A DNA stretch of 64,000 nt. Source: Polydactylus sextarius. Lineage: Eukaryota; Chordata; Actinopteri; Polynemidae. Shown here piece by piece: positions 9,854 to 23,019 of the stretch. The stretch is taken from assembly GCA_016801845.1 (NCBI GenBank), contig CM028919.1:4767001-4831000 (forward strand), read 5' to 3'. The translations under genes and the position numbers were made by a program. Below the pieces are notes generated by a model. That model was given only the letters and a program-made list of their open reading frames with translations, had not been told where the DNA came from and searched no databases. The stretch's first letter is position 1. The number at the start of each line of letters is the position of its first letter.

Positions 9854-11919
9854 GGATGAGGAAGGGAGTGGATGAGAGAGCTGTGGCAACAAACAGCATT
9901 GGCACAAGTGTATCAGTAAACTAATCAGGCTATAAGATTTGTGTTACACATGTGAATGAACAATTGGATAACCTGAGAGCAAAGTAACAAAGATCCTCTC
10001 ACCTTTTTGCTTGAGTCAAGATCTTGAATCAATGAGATAAAGTAATTGAGGATCCCTGGGAGCAAAGGGGACCAAATAAAAAATGCTAGATACAGTATAT
10101 AACCTGGCCTTGGCTGCACTTGCCAGAGCACAGACAATTGTGTCGTACAACAGATTCTAGCCTTTTAACATAAATTTGAAATAAACTGTCTTGGACAATT
10201 AATAAATTATAGTTTTAAAGCAGATACTTTGTGCTGTGCATCTCTTCCTCTTTTGTCAAGTGAAGAGAAGGAGGACAAGATTATCATTGGATGATAGTGG
10301 TGTCATCATTCTTTATGAAGACTGAGCTAGGGTGAGACATAAGTGCTGACACATGGCTTAATTGCAAGGTTAATGTCTTTTTCCCTATTCGCACAGGAAT
10401 ACATTGTTGTTCTTGTCACAAGTATTTTTTATTTTTTATTTTGGTTTTACTCAGCCATCAATCACTCTACTGCTATAGTAGTTTAGACACTGCATCAACT
10501 TACCTCAGAAAAACTCCCAAGATGCTGTTCTGGGTTCAGATAGTTGATCCCCTGTCTCCCCAGATCCTCCAGCATCCTAAGCTGGGCATCAAACTGTCCC
10601 ACCAACATCATGAAATATGGACAGAACCAGTTGTGGCAGAAATTCACCCTCTTAATGATGGTGGAACTCTATCTGTTCTTCTTTGATCTAAGAGGACAAG
10701 AGTCGTGTATTTTGATGAACTGAGGCAAAACTATTGTGCAACTTGCAAATTAGCATTGCTGCCAAGTGTTTTTCATTTTCATGGTGTTTATTTGTCTTCC
10801 CTGGAGAGTAAAGACCTTTAGAATCAGTTTAGGTAAATGTTTACTGTCAGTATGTGTATGGTTCTGTAGCTTCATAATGAAAAGCAAAGATCTCACCTGA
10901 TCATTTGGAAGCATAATGCTTTACCGCAAGCATGAGTCTTCCAAGTGCTTTGTATAGGTTGAGTCAGTTATCCAGAAATGCTATCCATCACAGTGCTGTC
11001 TTTGGTGTGAAAGAGATTTGGTTAGAGTTCGGAATAGAACACAAAGGAAGTGACAAATCTGCGATGCAATGCAACAAGCAAAGACCTTCATCACTCAAGG
11101 CCTGTTTGAGGCTGAGACACCTTTTCCCAGCATCAGACCTAATTTTTCACTCTTTGTCAGAAAAGCAAAGTTGTAGACAAAAAAAACGTTGGATGTTTGC
11201 TGTTGCAGGCATGAAGGAAAGCTATAAACACTGTCAAGAAGCTGGAGAGAGTTAAAATCTGTCTCCAAGAATGATGTGCCAAAAGCAACAGTTGATCGTT
11301 TAAACAGGCATTTAACTGAGACACAAGCACATTCCAGCAAGTCATGTATGATATTAAATCTTGGTATCATCTGGTTCTCATGTTTAAACATTGTTCGTAG
11401 CTGTGCAGTAAATATAGACACCAAATCCCTTGGCTTACAGACCCTACACTAATCCCTGTGATACACAGACGGAGATGATTATGATAGATTCTGGGTGATA
11501 CAACCTTGGTTGTGTTCACTTAATCGATGTTGCCTTTGTTTGTGGTTTGTTGCTAGTCACCCCTACACTACCTGTTTTACTCATCTGCTATTGGCCTTCA
11601 ACCCTTGAAACTACAATACCAACTCAAACACTGGCTCTGCATCCCCTCATGCAGGCACACCAACACAAAGATCATTTGTTGTCTATGTGCAGAATTTGTT
11701 TAATAATTGCTTTATAATTGCTGTAGCCATTGCAGGAAATGCAGTAGACAGTCATATGTTGAGACAAAGTATTGTTTCAGAAACTAATGTAACAATTTGG
11801 GCAAATCATATGTACTATTATCACCATTTCCTCTTATTCAACTGCCATGAAATCAGTCATCCTTCTGTACCTTTGTGTAAGGCTTTTTACCTTCATTGAT
11901 AGATGCAGTGAAGACAGAC
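9854..11919. other. No gene recognised
   Basis: Non-coding; the longest frames are 107 and 109 codons on opposite strands over the same DNA (11095-11255), which argues for chance. No splice-bounded conserved frame seen. Confidence 0.4.
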
Positions 11920-12297
11920 AGGCACAGGAGCCTAGAATCAACTTCGGACTGATGCCCTACTCTCTCCTTTCCTGTGTGGCACACACCCTAACAACTGTGC
12001 CGTCCCAACACCCGTGGGTTGTTTTTATGCCACATTTCCATTCCCTCAGCTGCTCCTGTATCCTGCCACATCCAGCTCTGCCTTCATCTGCCTGTGCTTT
12101 TTTTTAAAGCACCTGTCAGAGCCATAATCTGCCTGTCCTGCTCTGTTGCAAAATCAGCCTCTGCTTCTGTCCACCTGTCTGCTTCCTGCCTGTCCTGGCT
12201 TCCTGTAGAGAAAAGGGACTCCTGCCCAGCTTCATTGAAATGCTGGTGGCAATAAACCTTTTAAACCCTAACCCGTCTCCAAGCATGTGATCTGACA
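11920..12297 (+). mobile_element. Possible retroelement 3' end or LTR-like module
   Basis: A pyrimidine-rich stretch has repeated CTGCC and CTGTC words (CTGCCTGTCCTG, CTGCTTCCTGCCTGTCCTGG). It is followed by GGCAATAAACCTTTT (AATAAA at 12250-12255) and CCCGTCTCCAAGCATGTGATC. The layout of CTGCC-rich sequence, AATAAACCT, then a CTCC..GCATGTG end resembles the terminal region of teleost retroelements. No coding part is attached. The right border is guessed. Confidence 0.3.
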
Positions 12298-14601
12298 ATT
12301 AAGTCCATTTATTAAAAAATTTATTGGCCATTTTAGCCTGTAGTTGGTCAGTTACCTCAAAAGCACATTCATAGTCCCCAGAGGATTTTCTATTAGCAAC
12401 ACCATGAGGTTCACATTTATAAATTCATAAGCAATATCTGAACATCTATTTGGTACATGACCAGGAAATTTCCCTTGAAATCACAATGAATTATAATAAC
12501 TTAGCTGATACCTTTTTAAATTTGCTTCAGACATGTTACCAGGTCAAAAATGCTAATTAGATTACATTTTAAAACTCTGGTGGTGAAAATGGAAACTAAT
12601 TACACTTGCCAAATCTACCATCAGGCTTTGCTATAGTGAGCAGATTAACATGCAAATGTTAACTTTTGGCTTAAAAGCATTCATTGTACTGTTAAAAAAT
12701 GTAATTCAGTTACTAAGAAGAAGGTAGTACAAAAAAAAAACTACTATCAAGTACTAGAATGGGTCTGGGGGCCGTATAACTGTTGCATTGTTATAAAGTA
12801 CAGTTTTATAACTTCTGCTGAATCAGAAGTAAAAGCCAAAGGGGTTCAAGATGATATTAGTGTGTGACATCTTTTTCTTGTCTTTAGTGATCAATTTTGT
12901 CTTTAACAACAACAAAAAATGAATGTCAGGTTTTTTTGCTCAGCATTGTTTCTAGAAATTGTTATCCTGTTGAAAATGACTCCATTCTGTATTTTTGAAA
13001 CAGTGTCAAACTATGTGCTGTCAAAGCCCAGGAGTATGCAGGTTTTTCATTCAAACCCAGCGGCATGTGACAAGCTGAAAATGAAAGGGTACAAATCTCT
13101 CCCAGGGTGACTTTGGGGCTTAGTTACTGTCATACTTTGGGGTTTGAATTCATCCTAAAACCTTTGTCGCATGGCATCCTGGCATCCCTCCTGTCTGTTT
13201 TCACTGTTAGGAGTATAATATTGCAGAAATGTGATTAGTGTAATCTTTCGTGAAGAGCATTTACTTGGAAATAAAAGAATGGATTTAGGCAGTTGGGGAT
13301 TCTTCTTTTAGGAAAACGTTTGAAAATCACCTTTTTAAATATCGTCAAGATTACATTTATGTGAACACTATCAAACATCTGTAATTAAAATGAGTCTTAA
13401 GTTATTGATGAAAGTCTAAAATATAATCAAAGCTGCACTTAATAAATTTTCTAGTGTTTTTCATACATGGTTTTCTTTGTGTCCAGGAATTCCGGTCTAT
13501 TTTGCCAGCTCTCCAGTCCCATCTTCTTCTGTTTTCCCATGCTCCATTCTTTGTGATTCCAAACCTACCACCTTGCCGACACCCCTTTCTCCATCCATCC
13601 AATCAAAAAAAACTCAAAGTGACCATTGGTTTGCTTTTTGCTCCACCAACTAATTCAAATTCCAACAATCAGTACAGTAATAACATGCTGCTCACAAATA
13701 TAAGCTTTGCAGCAGTGGCAAGACATATGTTACTATCCCAGCTGGCACTTATCTTTACAAACATTGTCCCAAAAGTACTGTGCTAAACTTTACAAGACAT
13801 GCTCATAAAAGACACTTAATAGGAAAAAAATAGAGTATATGCCCTTCAGATGTCTATTTAAGGTCTGAATCACTAGACCACTACATCCCGCCATCAGGTG
13901 AAAGCCTCCAGAGACAGTGTCCATTCACATGGTGCAAACAGAGCCTCCAGGTTACTGGACTTGGCAAAGAGCCACTCAGCAAATCCAAAAATGGCATCCA
14001 AACAACTGTCTAGTATGAAGATGAAGAAGAAGGTCCTTTTATCTTAGGCTTTCCTCAACAGTCAGACCAGTGTGGGTTTTTATAGCACTGCTACAAAAGC
14101 AGTTACTTTGTGCCGAGCCAAAATTGTGTCAAAAATAGTTTTTCTGCAGACAATGATGCTGCTGAGCATTGTCACAGATTCCTACTCCCTTCAAACATTT
14201 AAATGCCATTTTCAGTAAAAATAAAAAATAAAAAATCCACTCATCCAATTTGCACAACGAGGTTTCCTGTGGAGTCACTATAAACACTCCAATTAGTTTT
14301 TTAACAATACCTGTCATGTCAGATGCATGTCTCTTTCTTCTGCCATTAATGCTTTACTGCCTTTTTATGATGCAACATTGCAATCATATTAACACTCTCT
14401 GGAGTCATTTCAAATGTGTAACACATGACTACAACCATCATGATGAGCATGCAGGGCACATGCAGCCTTGCAGGCATGCTAATACTACACATGATGCAAA
14501 AAATTACTGGATTAGAGTCATCAAACCCTGATCTACAGTCCAATAGTCCACAGGGTACATTAACAAAAGTCCTCCACTTATTTGACCTTACACTCCTATT
14601 A
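12298..14601. other. No gene recognised
   Basis: AT-rich; two overlapping opposite-strand frames at 13.4-13.8 kb (66 and 110 codons) have no recognisable content. Confidence 0.4.
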
Positions 14602-14641
14602 CATTGTTGGACTCACAATGGAAAGTTGTGAGTCCACAATG
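14602..14641. other. Hairpin-forming inverted repeat
   Basis: GGACTCACAA (14609-14618) pairs with TTGTGAGTCC (14626-14635) across a 7-base loop. The stem continues outward as CATTGT/ACAATG with one bulged T, giving about 16 paired bases. Confidence 0.8.
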
Positions 14642-16203
14642 GAAAAAAGAATATATAAAGACTGATGCAACAGAAGAAGAGATGTTTTATTTCTTACATT
14701 CTTTTCATGTTTTAATCCTTGAATTATTTTATTCCATAACCCTGTACCTATATTATCCACAGCTTCTTTGCTAGAATAATCAGGTATGTTTTACTGTTGT
14801 ACTGACTCAAGCTGCTAAACTTCAAGCAGATAAACAGGCAGTCTGCTAAGATTGCTTCTTTCTAATTCCACTCTTCCTGTTTTTTAAGCTTTTGCCCCAA
14901 ACAAGTGGTTTATCAATGTTTTGTGGAGCTTGAGAACAGGAGTCCATTAATTAGCAGCTTTTGTGCAGCTCTCAGCTGCATCTCAATGGTCACAGGAGGT
15001 GATTGTATCCATTAAAATCCAATGCCAAATTTCTCACGTCATTGCTTTCAAAAGGGCATTATACATATTTGATGAGTAACATGAGCTTAATGAGCTCTTG
15101 GTCAATACCAATGATTAAACAATTACCTGGACAGCAGCTGACATTTTAAGTATGAAAAGGCTCTACTTGGTTTGGGTCTCATTGAACAATTATTTCTCAT
15201 GAAATTCAAGTTTTAAAAAACATTTTACCAGCATGGCTAGACTGTGTGAACAGCACACAGCAACAAAACAATGGATTCAGCTATAATTCTATAGCAGCTT
15301 AATTTCAAGATCTCTATAGCTGCATATTGATTTGACTGTCTGTAGTTGGTTGATGCTGCTATGTGCTGTGATTACGATGAAGGTTGCACCACAGAATCAT
15401 CCTCATAAGCCAGAGGTGAAAGTGTTTAATTCCTTGTTTTTCCATGTATAATAACATGTCTACACATGGACAGATGGTACAGTGCCGACATAATGCCCCA
15501 CACGTCATGTAGCATGACACAGGGACACAGAAAGCGAGAGATTACAATGGATTTATCGCCACAGTCGCACTGCCAAAACAAGTGTGGGTAGCCTATGTCC
15601 ACACATGAGGAGATACAGCTGTTCCCTCAAGGCCACTGCAAAATTCTGATTATGCACTTCTCTTCCAAGATATCAGGTTTACAGTTTTCCAATAAACATA
15701 ACAAATTTAGGCATATAGACTTAGAACAAGAGGATTATGGCACAACTAGAATGTTACATTTTTTGGTGACAATAATATATATTTGTCTGTCCTGTGAATC
15801 CTGTGAATTGCAAACACTGCAAAAAAAATCCTAATTTCCATAACCTGCATCTTATAATGTGGAATTTTCTAATAATTTAATTACTATTTATTCAGTTATT
15901 AATACTCTAATCTGCCTGTCTGAGCCTCTGTCCACATAAACTCATATTTTCACTGCTATTTTATATCTTGATTGCAGCAATCTGATACCTTTATTATTGT
16001 GGGTCTCTGTCAGATTCTTCGGACTGTTTGCCAGCTGTCACAGGCTTCTCTGGCTGCCTTTGTAAAAATATTTTTTTGATGAACTGGCAGTGAAAAAGGC
16101 AGTGAAAAGAAACAAAATACACACTAAAACACCCAGATAAGAGAAATGAATCTAGGTTATAGTGTGCAAGAGAGTTTGGGAGTGTCTACCAGGGTGTCCT
16201 TTG
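14642..16203. other. No gene recognised
   Basis: Non-coding AT-rich sequence with no repeat I can name. Confidence 0.4.
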
Positions 16204-16227
16204 AAAAAAAAAAAAAAAAAAAAAAAA
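16204..16227. repeat. Poly-A tract
   Basis: 24 consecutive A. No recognisable retroelement body lies immediately to the left. Confidence 0.9.
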
Positions 16228-18654
16228 GCAGTTCTTTGCAACAGCAACACAAACTCAGTCTTGGTTCAATTATTCATTATTTGATGGTGTCTTCCTTCTC
16301 CGCTGTTTTTCACTCTCTCCATTTTTCCAGTGTTATCAGTACATCATGTCCTTTCACTTTATGTCTTTCTCTCACTCTGTCTCTGTCTCTGTCATGTTCT
16401 GATTGACAAGTGTGATGGCACTCGCCTGTCCTTACCCTGACCTTCAACTCTCGAGAGCACACGTGCAAACGTAACACACATGATACACAGCATGACTGCT
16501 AATGTCTTCTACCTTTGCAGACTTTCACAGTAGGGAATTATAGACCTTATATACTAAGAGGGGAATCCACAGACATGGTCATTATAATCATGACAATAAA
16601 GCAAAGGGAGGGCAGCAACATTGCCATCTAAACACTGACTATTTTGTTTCATTCTTAATTAATTCCTTTCACCGTTGTTCTGTTTGCTTGTTTACAGCAT
16701 TCACTTTATTATTTGTGCTCACATCGGCATCTTCTTAGAAATGTCTTATAAATGACTGGTGCTCCCTCTCAAATATTAAAAGATCAATAGCATTTTCATC
16801 AGTCAGTGTAGTAACTATGTTGTTAGAGCTGACAGTTAACCTGGATTATTTTAGTCTAGCCTGTTAATAGTAGGAACTGTGATAAATAGTTAGCCTGGTT
16901 TTTCCCCAGGATGGGAGAAGATGATTTAGGATTTATGTGTGCCAAGATACCAAATAAACTATTCATTGCCTTATTGAAAAGACTCAAGTTAAAGTGGAAG
17001 GATGTGCTTTGTGCAGCCTGAACAAAGGTAAACAGTAAATTAAAAAATGTAATGCAAACTGCTGTAATTTCCATATTTTTTATATGAGTCCTTTGTTTGG
17101 AAACATAAGAACACTTAATACCAAATACTTCAATGACATCACACTTTTGAACAGATAACAGCTTTAAGTGCATTCTGTGACCTCTCAAAGTAAGGACATA
17201 CACATAACAGCATAAAAGAAATGTAAAACTTGTGCATCCTCAGACTGCAGACAGTCCAGTCTCACTAGTCGATGCAACGTCTGACACCTCTCCTCTGTAC
17301 CATCCCTCTTTCCCTTTTTTTTTTCTCTTTCGCTCTCTGTCATCTTTCATTTTCAAGTGCTTTTTTCCTATTGTCGCAAGGCCCAAAGGTGCTTTACTGA
17401 CAAACCCACAGATATTCACGTCGTGGCAAAAAAATCCAACACTTGCAAGCAATGCAGACATTGGTGGATTTTCTTTAAACCCAGAATAATAAAAGATGAC
17501 TATTTTTTTGGTGTTTCCCACTAAGTCTTTCATGAATGCCTGCTTTTGATTCCACTCTCTCCCCTCTCTCTCTTTATCCCTTCCTCCCATTCCAGTTTCT
17601 GTCCACATCTCCTGCTCTGCCTTGCTGCTCACTCTCTTTAATGATAGTATTATCCTCACTTAGCCATCAGAGTCTGTGTGCCTAAAATCCCTCTCCCTTA
17701 GAGCAGCATAAAAGAAGCAGAGAGTGACAGTGAGAGGGAGGAGTATTAAACTCACAAGAGGTCTAGATCTGGGCTCTTTTAGGGTTACAGGGAAGGCCCA
17801 AAAAGAACAATTCCCCCTGCAGCCATTGTTGTCTTCTGACATTATTTCCAGAAACTTTAATCAGGACTGAGCCCTGAAATGATGGGAAAAGAAAATTCAA
17901 TAGTGACGTTGCTCCTAAGTTGCTGAATTGCTCCTAAAGACAGCACACAAACATATATGTATGTCCATAGAATATGTTAGTCAGTGTTACAACAGGAAAA
18001 ACATAAACATGTAGAGAAGACCATCCTTTAAATCTGACGTCTGCACCTTTGAGTATTATGAGGTGATGTAATATTATTATAGTCTGGGTCTATGAAGATA
18101 CATAAATATCTATATTGAAAATAGGCAAACAAATATTCACAACCAGTCACCTGCATGTCTTTGGATTGTGGGAGGAAGCACAAACAAAGGGCAAAGCTTT
18201 AATCCAGAACATTCCTCCTGTAAAATGACAATAATTACAATTGCATTAAAAATATAGTAAATGTCAAATTTATAAATATATTTTATATTTACACACACAC
18301 AAATACAAACAGGTGTTTATTAGCTCAAATATATTAAAAACATATTGTAAATGTATTATTTTACAGTAAAATTATGTATCATATCATAAATAGATAAGAC
18401 AGGTAACCAGCTTTCATAAAACAACACATCTAAGTTACACACAACACATGAAAGTCTAAAGAGGAGAACAAGAGAGGAGGAAGTTATCTACAGTTTCTGA
18501 AGCTGCTTTTCAGTCAGACACAGCAATAGACGGCAAGTGGTCAAAGCAATTTTGTGCCTATTACTCTGGTACACACACCCACATCCGCACACAAACCCAT
18601 ACACACTATTTCACAGTAGGAAGCCAAAACCACCACCAGTCCTTCACTGAGCTG
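16228..18654. other. No gene recognised
   Basis: A TCTC/TCTG-rich patch lies at 16370-16396 and a pyrimidine patch at 17300-17360. A 139-codon minus-strand frame (17240-17659) runs antisense to pyrimidine-rich DNA, which explains its Lys/Arg/Glu-rich content, and is not convincing as a gene. Confidence 0.4.
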
Positions 18655-18780
18655 CAAAAAAAAAAGAAAAAAAAATCTCAGCAGAAGCTGAAACAACAGA
18701 GAGAAAAAGAGAGGGAGATGGAGGTGGGTGGAGACAAGGGCAGAGACAGGAGGAGACTGAATGAGAACTTAGGAAGTAAA
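18655..18780. repeat. A- and G-rich (purine) tract
   Basis: Begins with near-continuous A (18657-18676) and continues as GA/GGA-rich sequence (GAGAGAAAAAGAGAGGGAG, GGAGGTGGGTGGAG). Confidence 0.7.
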
Positions 18781-20239
18781 GTAAAATCAGTGAGTCCTGC
18801 TGTTATACAAATTTAAATAAGCTCCTTTAGCAAACTCCATGATGAGAGGCGAGTGGTGGGAAAGAGAAACAGAAAATAAAAACAGTGAAAATCCTCCTGT
18901 CAGACATGAATTTAAATCAGCATGTTGAGAACAAATAAACCCACTCTGCTACAGTGAGACATAGAAAAATGATTTATTTATTTTTATTAACTTCAGTGTC
19001 ATTCCCACATTTAAATAAAGCACTGTAATAGACGATGGAAAGAAAGCTGCGATATCTGTACTGTTGTATAGTAATAAGTTTAATCTTTCTTTAAGCATTG
19101 CTCATTACAGCAAGAACTCTGTGTTTTCTTACAATATGAAATTAATGTTAGGAGCGGTTGTTAAGAAAATAAAATATGAAGGGCCAAATATAAGAAAAAA
19201 ATAACAAACGAAAAAGAAAAGAAAAAATAACTTATGGCTGTCAGCTGAAAGAAAGTCCATGTTTCTAAAAGAGTACATATGAGATCTATCTGGATTAAAT
19301 GAACATTAAGAAGCAATTTTCTTATGTCTGTGAATGATATTAATCACAGAAGGCAAAGCCTCAACACAGAACACACACGAATCATCATCATAATAATAAT
19401 AATTAGCACCACTATCTTTAGATTTCATTAGATTGGAGGGAGTTTAGTAACGTGTTAAAAATATGAAATGTTTTTGTATTTTGTGTTACAATTAAGAAAA
19501 GTGGCACTTTCATCACATGAACAAAAACTTTAGATAGTGGACTATATCATATTTCTCACCCATAACATCTTGACATCATCATCCAAAAGGCAACATACAA
19601 GGCGAGTTCTTCCTGAACATTGACTATGATTATGATGAAGAAGGAGCTGAATAACGGGGAGACACTGCGGGGGAGACACTGCGGAACACTTCTTCAACAC
19701 ATGTAGACTTTTTCACGGTCAAATAAATTCAGGATTGTGTCTTTGATATCAGGTACAGAGGAGAGCAGATTTAAAAATGTCTTCCAGCAACTCCACTTCA
19801 AACACTGACACACCAGGGACTAAAAACAACAGAAGAGACGTGGAGGAGGGGAGATAGATATGCATAACCACATGTGATTTACTTAGTGAGAGAATATGTA
19901 TAACTTTGAGAGGAGCACTAAAGACGATTCCCCTCCACTCTGCATAATTCAATTGGCAGACAACACTCTGGGTTTGCATGAGGCATGCCTTGAGAGATTT
20001 GATATCGTTTGCATGTGTGTTTGTGTAACAAGATACATTTTAATGAGGCTGATGTCACAGTGTTGGGCACAGTGGAACACCTGCAGTCCCTGTCCTTTAA
20101 GGTTTTGTCCTCTGACTCTTTACCCCATCTCTGAGACCCATCCACACCTGGCTACCACTCTCTAGATATTCACATTGTGACTGTGACAGATTGCGTTCAC
20201 TTAACGGTTATGTGCATCTCAAATACCGTCTACTGTCAC
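18781..20239. other. No gene recognised
   Basis: AT-rich. The only structure is a small GC-rich tandem duplication at 19656-19684, listed separately. Confidence 0.4.
19656..19684. repeat. Small tandem duplication (about 15-bp unit)
   Basis: GGGGAGACACTGCGG is followed at once by GGGAGACACTGCGG, a near-perfect two-copy repeat in an AT-rich neighbourhood. Confidence 0.85.
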
Positions 20240-20640
20240 AAATTCTGATTGGATTTCATGTCTCCGCTTAATATGCAAATAACCAAGTGCATCACTTCCA
20301 CATGGTTTTACATTCAGTCTTTGTCACAGGCTGCTGAGAGCAACATCCACAGCTATATCACGTCAGACAAAGGTGAACTTCTGTAGGGAACTACGCGGCT
20401 GGAAGCAAAGAAGGACATGTGAAGTGGTGCATATCTGCTCTTATTTTAGTGTCATGCAGAGTTTTACCCTGAGGGATGGAAAATAGCATAAAAAATATGT
20501 CTGGACTGTCAAGTGATCATGTTTGTGTCCTGTGCAGTGTGTACATACTTAAATGTAAAGACAGAGTTGCACTCAGCCACAGTGGTTAGAGCTGGACACA
20601 CCGCAGGACCAGCCTATGAGACAGGTAACTTCATATTTAA
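20240..20640 (+). promoter_or_regulatory. Weak promoter/first-exon-like cluster
   Basis: An inverted CCAAT box (ATTGG, 20248-20252), an octamer ATGCAAAT (20273-20280) and a CRE-like CACGTCA (20359-20365) precede an open stretch. That stretch starts at an ATG near 20519 and reaches a consensus-like donor ACAG|GTAACT (GT at 20625). The 35-codon peptide is not recognised. Each element is short enough to occur by chance, so this is a candidate only. Confidence 0.2.
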
Positions 20641-21968
20641 CTCCAGCTTCTCAGTTTTATTAAGCTGCTTTATTTCTCATGCTGATAAATCTGATGCCGA
20701 ACCTCAAACCTGTGTAGATCAGTCAAATTGTATCCACTTTTCTTTTGATAATAACTAAATATACCTGCAGGTGGCCTATTACTGGTTCCTGTCATATCAT
20801 ATTACGACCATCATGGTTACAACAACTCTTCCTCTTCCATAATAAATGAGATTGAAAACACTGACACTATTTACAGAAATATAACCGATATAAAAAGATT
20901 TCTTGAACCTTAATTTCCCACAATGCACCCAAAAGCATTTTTCAAGACTATCTTTTATCAGTCCACCAATCCCAAAACACACAAGACATATCTGTGAAGG
21001 TCTAATCCCTCATGTCTTGGTGTAAGGCTGCTGTATCTTTAACCTGAGAACCCCCCAAGCCGTTATCAAACTGAGACTTTACCGTCTCAGTTTAATTGAG
21101 TTGGTTTGCCGAGTGTGAGGTCAATACTTTACATACTGAGACAAATGTAAAGCAGCTCAGCTGTTATTTTATAAGCTGGGTGGTCTCTTTATAGTTTGAC
21201 AGAAACCCTCAGGGGCTAATGAAAACTTTATCCTACCCCAGTGGATAAATCCACAAAGGCAAACCAGGCTGTTTTTGATAAGTTTATGCTTTCATTTTTA
21301 TAGTTTTTGAATAAGCTATTATGCAAAACAACACTAACTGTGCAGTATGGGACATCATCTTGATATGTTTGACAGGAGAGCTGGAGGAGATGGAAGGAGA
21401 TCTAGTTATGATTAGGATTCTGCTTCCCTCTTTCCTGTCTCCTCTGATAGTAATCACCGTGTGTTGGGTTTATCCTTCCATCTGATGTGTTTGTAAAGTT
21501 TGTGTGTATTTGTGTGTGACTCCCTGGAGCTAATCTGTTGAACTGTAATTTGACAGTGTGGCACACTCAATGAATTGGTTTGAACAGAACAGAGCAACAC
21601 ACATTGCTGCTGTGGACAGATAATCTGGTTGGGCTGAGGACACACTACACCAATGAACAGACTGAGGAGAGATTTGAGATTTATACACCAGATGACCGAT
21701 AACAGCTCATTTTGTTCACATTGCTTTGTGGAGCATACAGGCTTGATTGTCGGCGGCAGTTAGAGAACACACAGTGAGCTTAGTGAACAAATGTGTTCAC
21801 TAGTTTGATTTATTGAAGGAACACTGGATCAAAAGTTAGATTTAATGAGTGTAAACTAAGTTTTGGAGGACTTTCTGTGCAGAAAGTTACATAAATGTGA
21901 ATGTATTTTCTAAGTGTGTTGGTTCAGTGATAGATTGGGTGCCTGACAAGATTGTACCCTCCCTTTTA
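20641..21968. other. No gene recognised
   Basis: Non-coding; short frames only. Confidence 0.4.
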
Positions 21969-21990
21969 CACAATGCATGCTGGGATTGTG
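21969..21990 (-). promoter_or_regulatory. ZNF143/Staf-like palindromic site
   Basis: On the minus strand the core reads CCCAGCATGCATTGTG. This resembles the ZNF143/Staf consensus TCCCAGMATGC. The ends CACAAT and ATTGTG are inverted repeats, so the 22-bp site is a partial palindrome. Confidence 0.35.
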
Positions 21991-22089
21991 TACCTGCAAA
22001 TTCCATGCCTTGTTCTGCCTGAGCAAATCACAGACACATCAGTGTCTGCATGTGTGCCTAATGTAGTCCAGTCAAATAAGAAACACATG

Positions 22090-22532
22090 GTCAAATAGTG
22101 GCAGTGACAATAACACTGATTATCTAGTTACGACACTCTAGTTAATGACACTTGTGAGTGGTGGGATCGATTAGGCAGCATGTAAACATTTGGTCCTTAT
22201 TTTTAATGTTAATGTGTTGGAAGGTGGAAAAATATGCAGCACAAGGACATGAGGGACTTTGATACAAATTCGGAGGGCTAAATGATAGATCCAAAACCTC
22301 TGGTCTGCAGCTGATCAGCACCAAAAAGTATGCGAAAGAAGAAAACTCCATGGTTATAGGTGGCCATGGCTCACTGATTCAAGTGGGGAATGAAGGCCGT
22401 GGTCTGTGTGGTCTGATCCAACAGAACAGCTACTGGCTTAAACTGTGAAGTCCATGCATTGCTGGATCAGGGTTATTTTGGCAGCAAAAGAGGAACACAT
22501 TATTAAGCAGGGGGTCATAATGTTGTCTGTTA
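22090..22532 (+). mobile_element. Internally deleted Tc1-like transposon
   Basis: The order of matches follows a teleost Tc1-like element. ACACTGATTATCTAGTTAC (22112) comes first, then TGGGATCGATTAGGCAGCA (about 22160) and GTTAATGTGTTGGAAGGTGG (22207). A helix-turn-helix coding part follows, with GAGGGACTTTGA near 22250 and TGGTCTGATCCAACAGAACA at 22408-22427. The 3' end reads TTAAGCAGGGGGTCATAATG near 22504. The DDE half of the transposase is gone: the N-terminal region joins directly to the 3' terminus. It is non-functional. A second member of the same family lies at 57480-57845. Confidence 0.65.
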
Positions 22533-23019
22533 ATCAATGCCTCAACAATTTTTAATTTACCATATTTACACAATATCTGACTCATATTTTAGAGGCTGTA
22601 ACAGAAAACGTTCACCAGTTTCATCATATAAATAACTGAAATCAGCGATAAAATGGTCTGTGGTGACTAATCCACTCATACATCCATTAGTCATCATTCC
22701 AGCAGGTTTTCATACTTCACTTTTTTAAGGTCTAGATTAGACTTGTAAACTGGTAAAGAGAATGAAGTGTTAGATATATAGACTATACTCTACAAGCAAT
22801 GGAAATAGATAAAAAGACATATTGAGTTTTATAATGATATCACAGTCAATTGTATTGTCTTGGATTAATGGTAATTCGGCTCCAAGACATGCACTGACAC
22901 AGAACAGTTTGAATCAACTCCTTTTTTCCTCATGTTTATTTTTTGGCTGTTTTTTGTTTTGGACTATGACAACCAGAGAGCCGTTGAGCTGTTGCCTTAT
23001 TGTTTCTCCAGTGATCAGC

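Noticed and set aside
11095..11424. Overlapping 107- and 109-codon frames on opposite strands
   Set aside because: Open on both strands over the same DNA without recognisable content, which points to chance.
17240..17659. 139-codon minus-strand frame rich in Lys, Arg and Glu
   Set aside because: It is the antisense translation of pyrimidine-rich DNA; no domain, no splice context.
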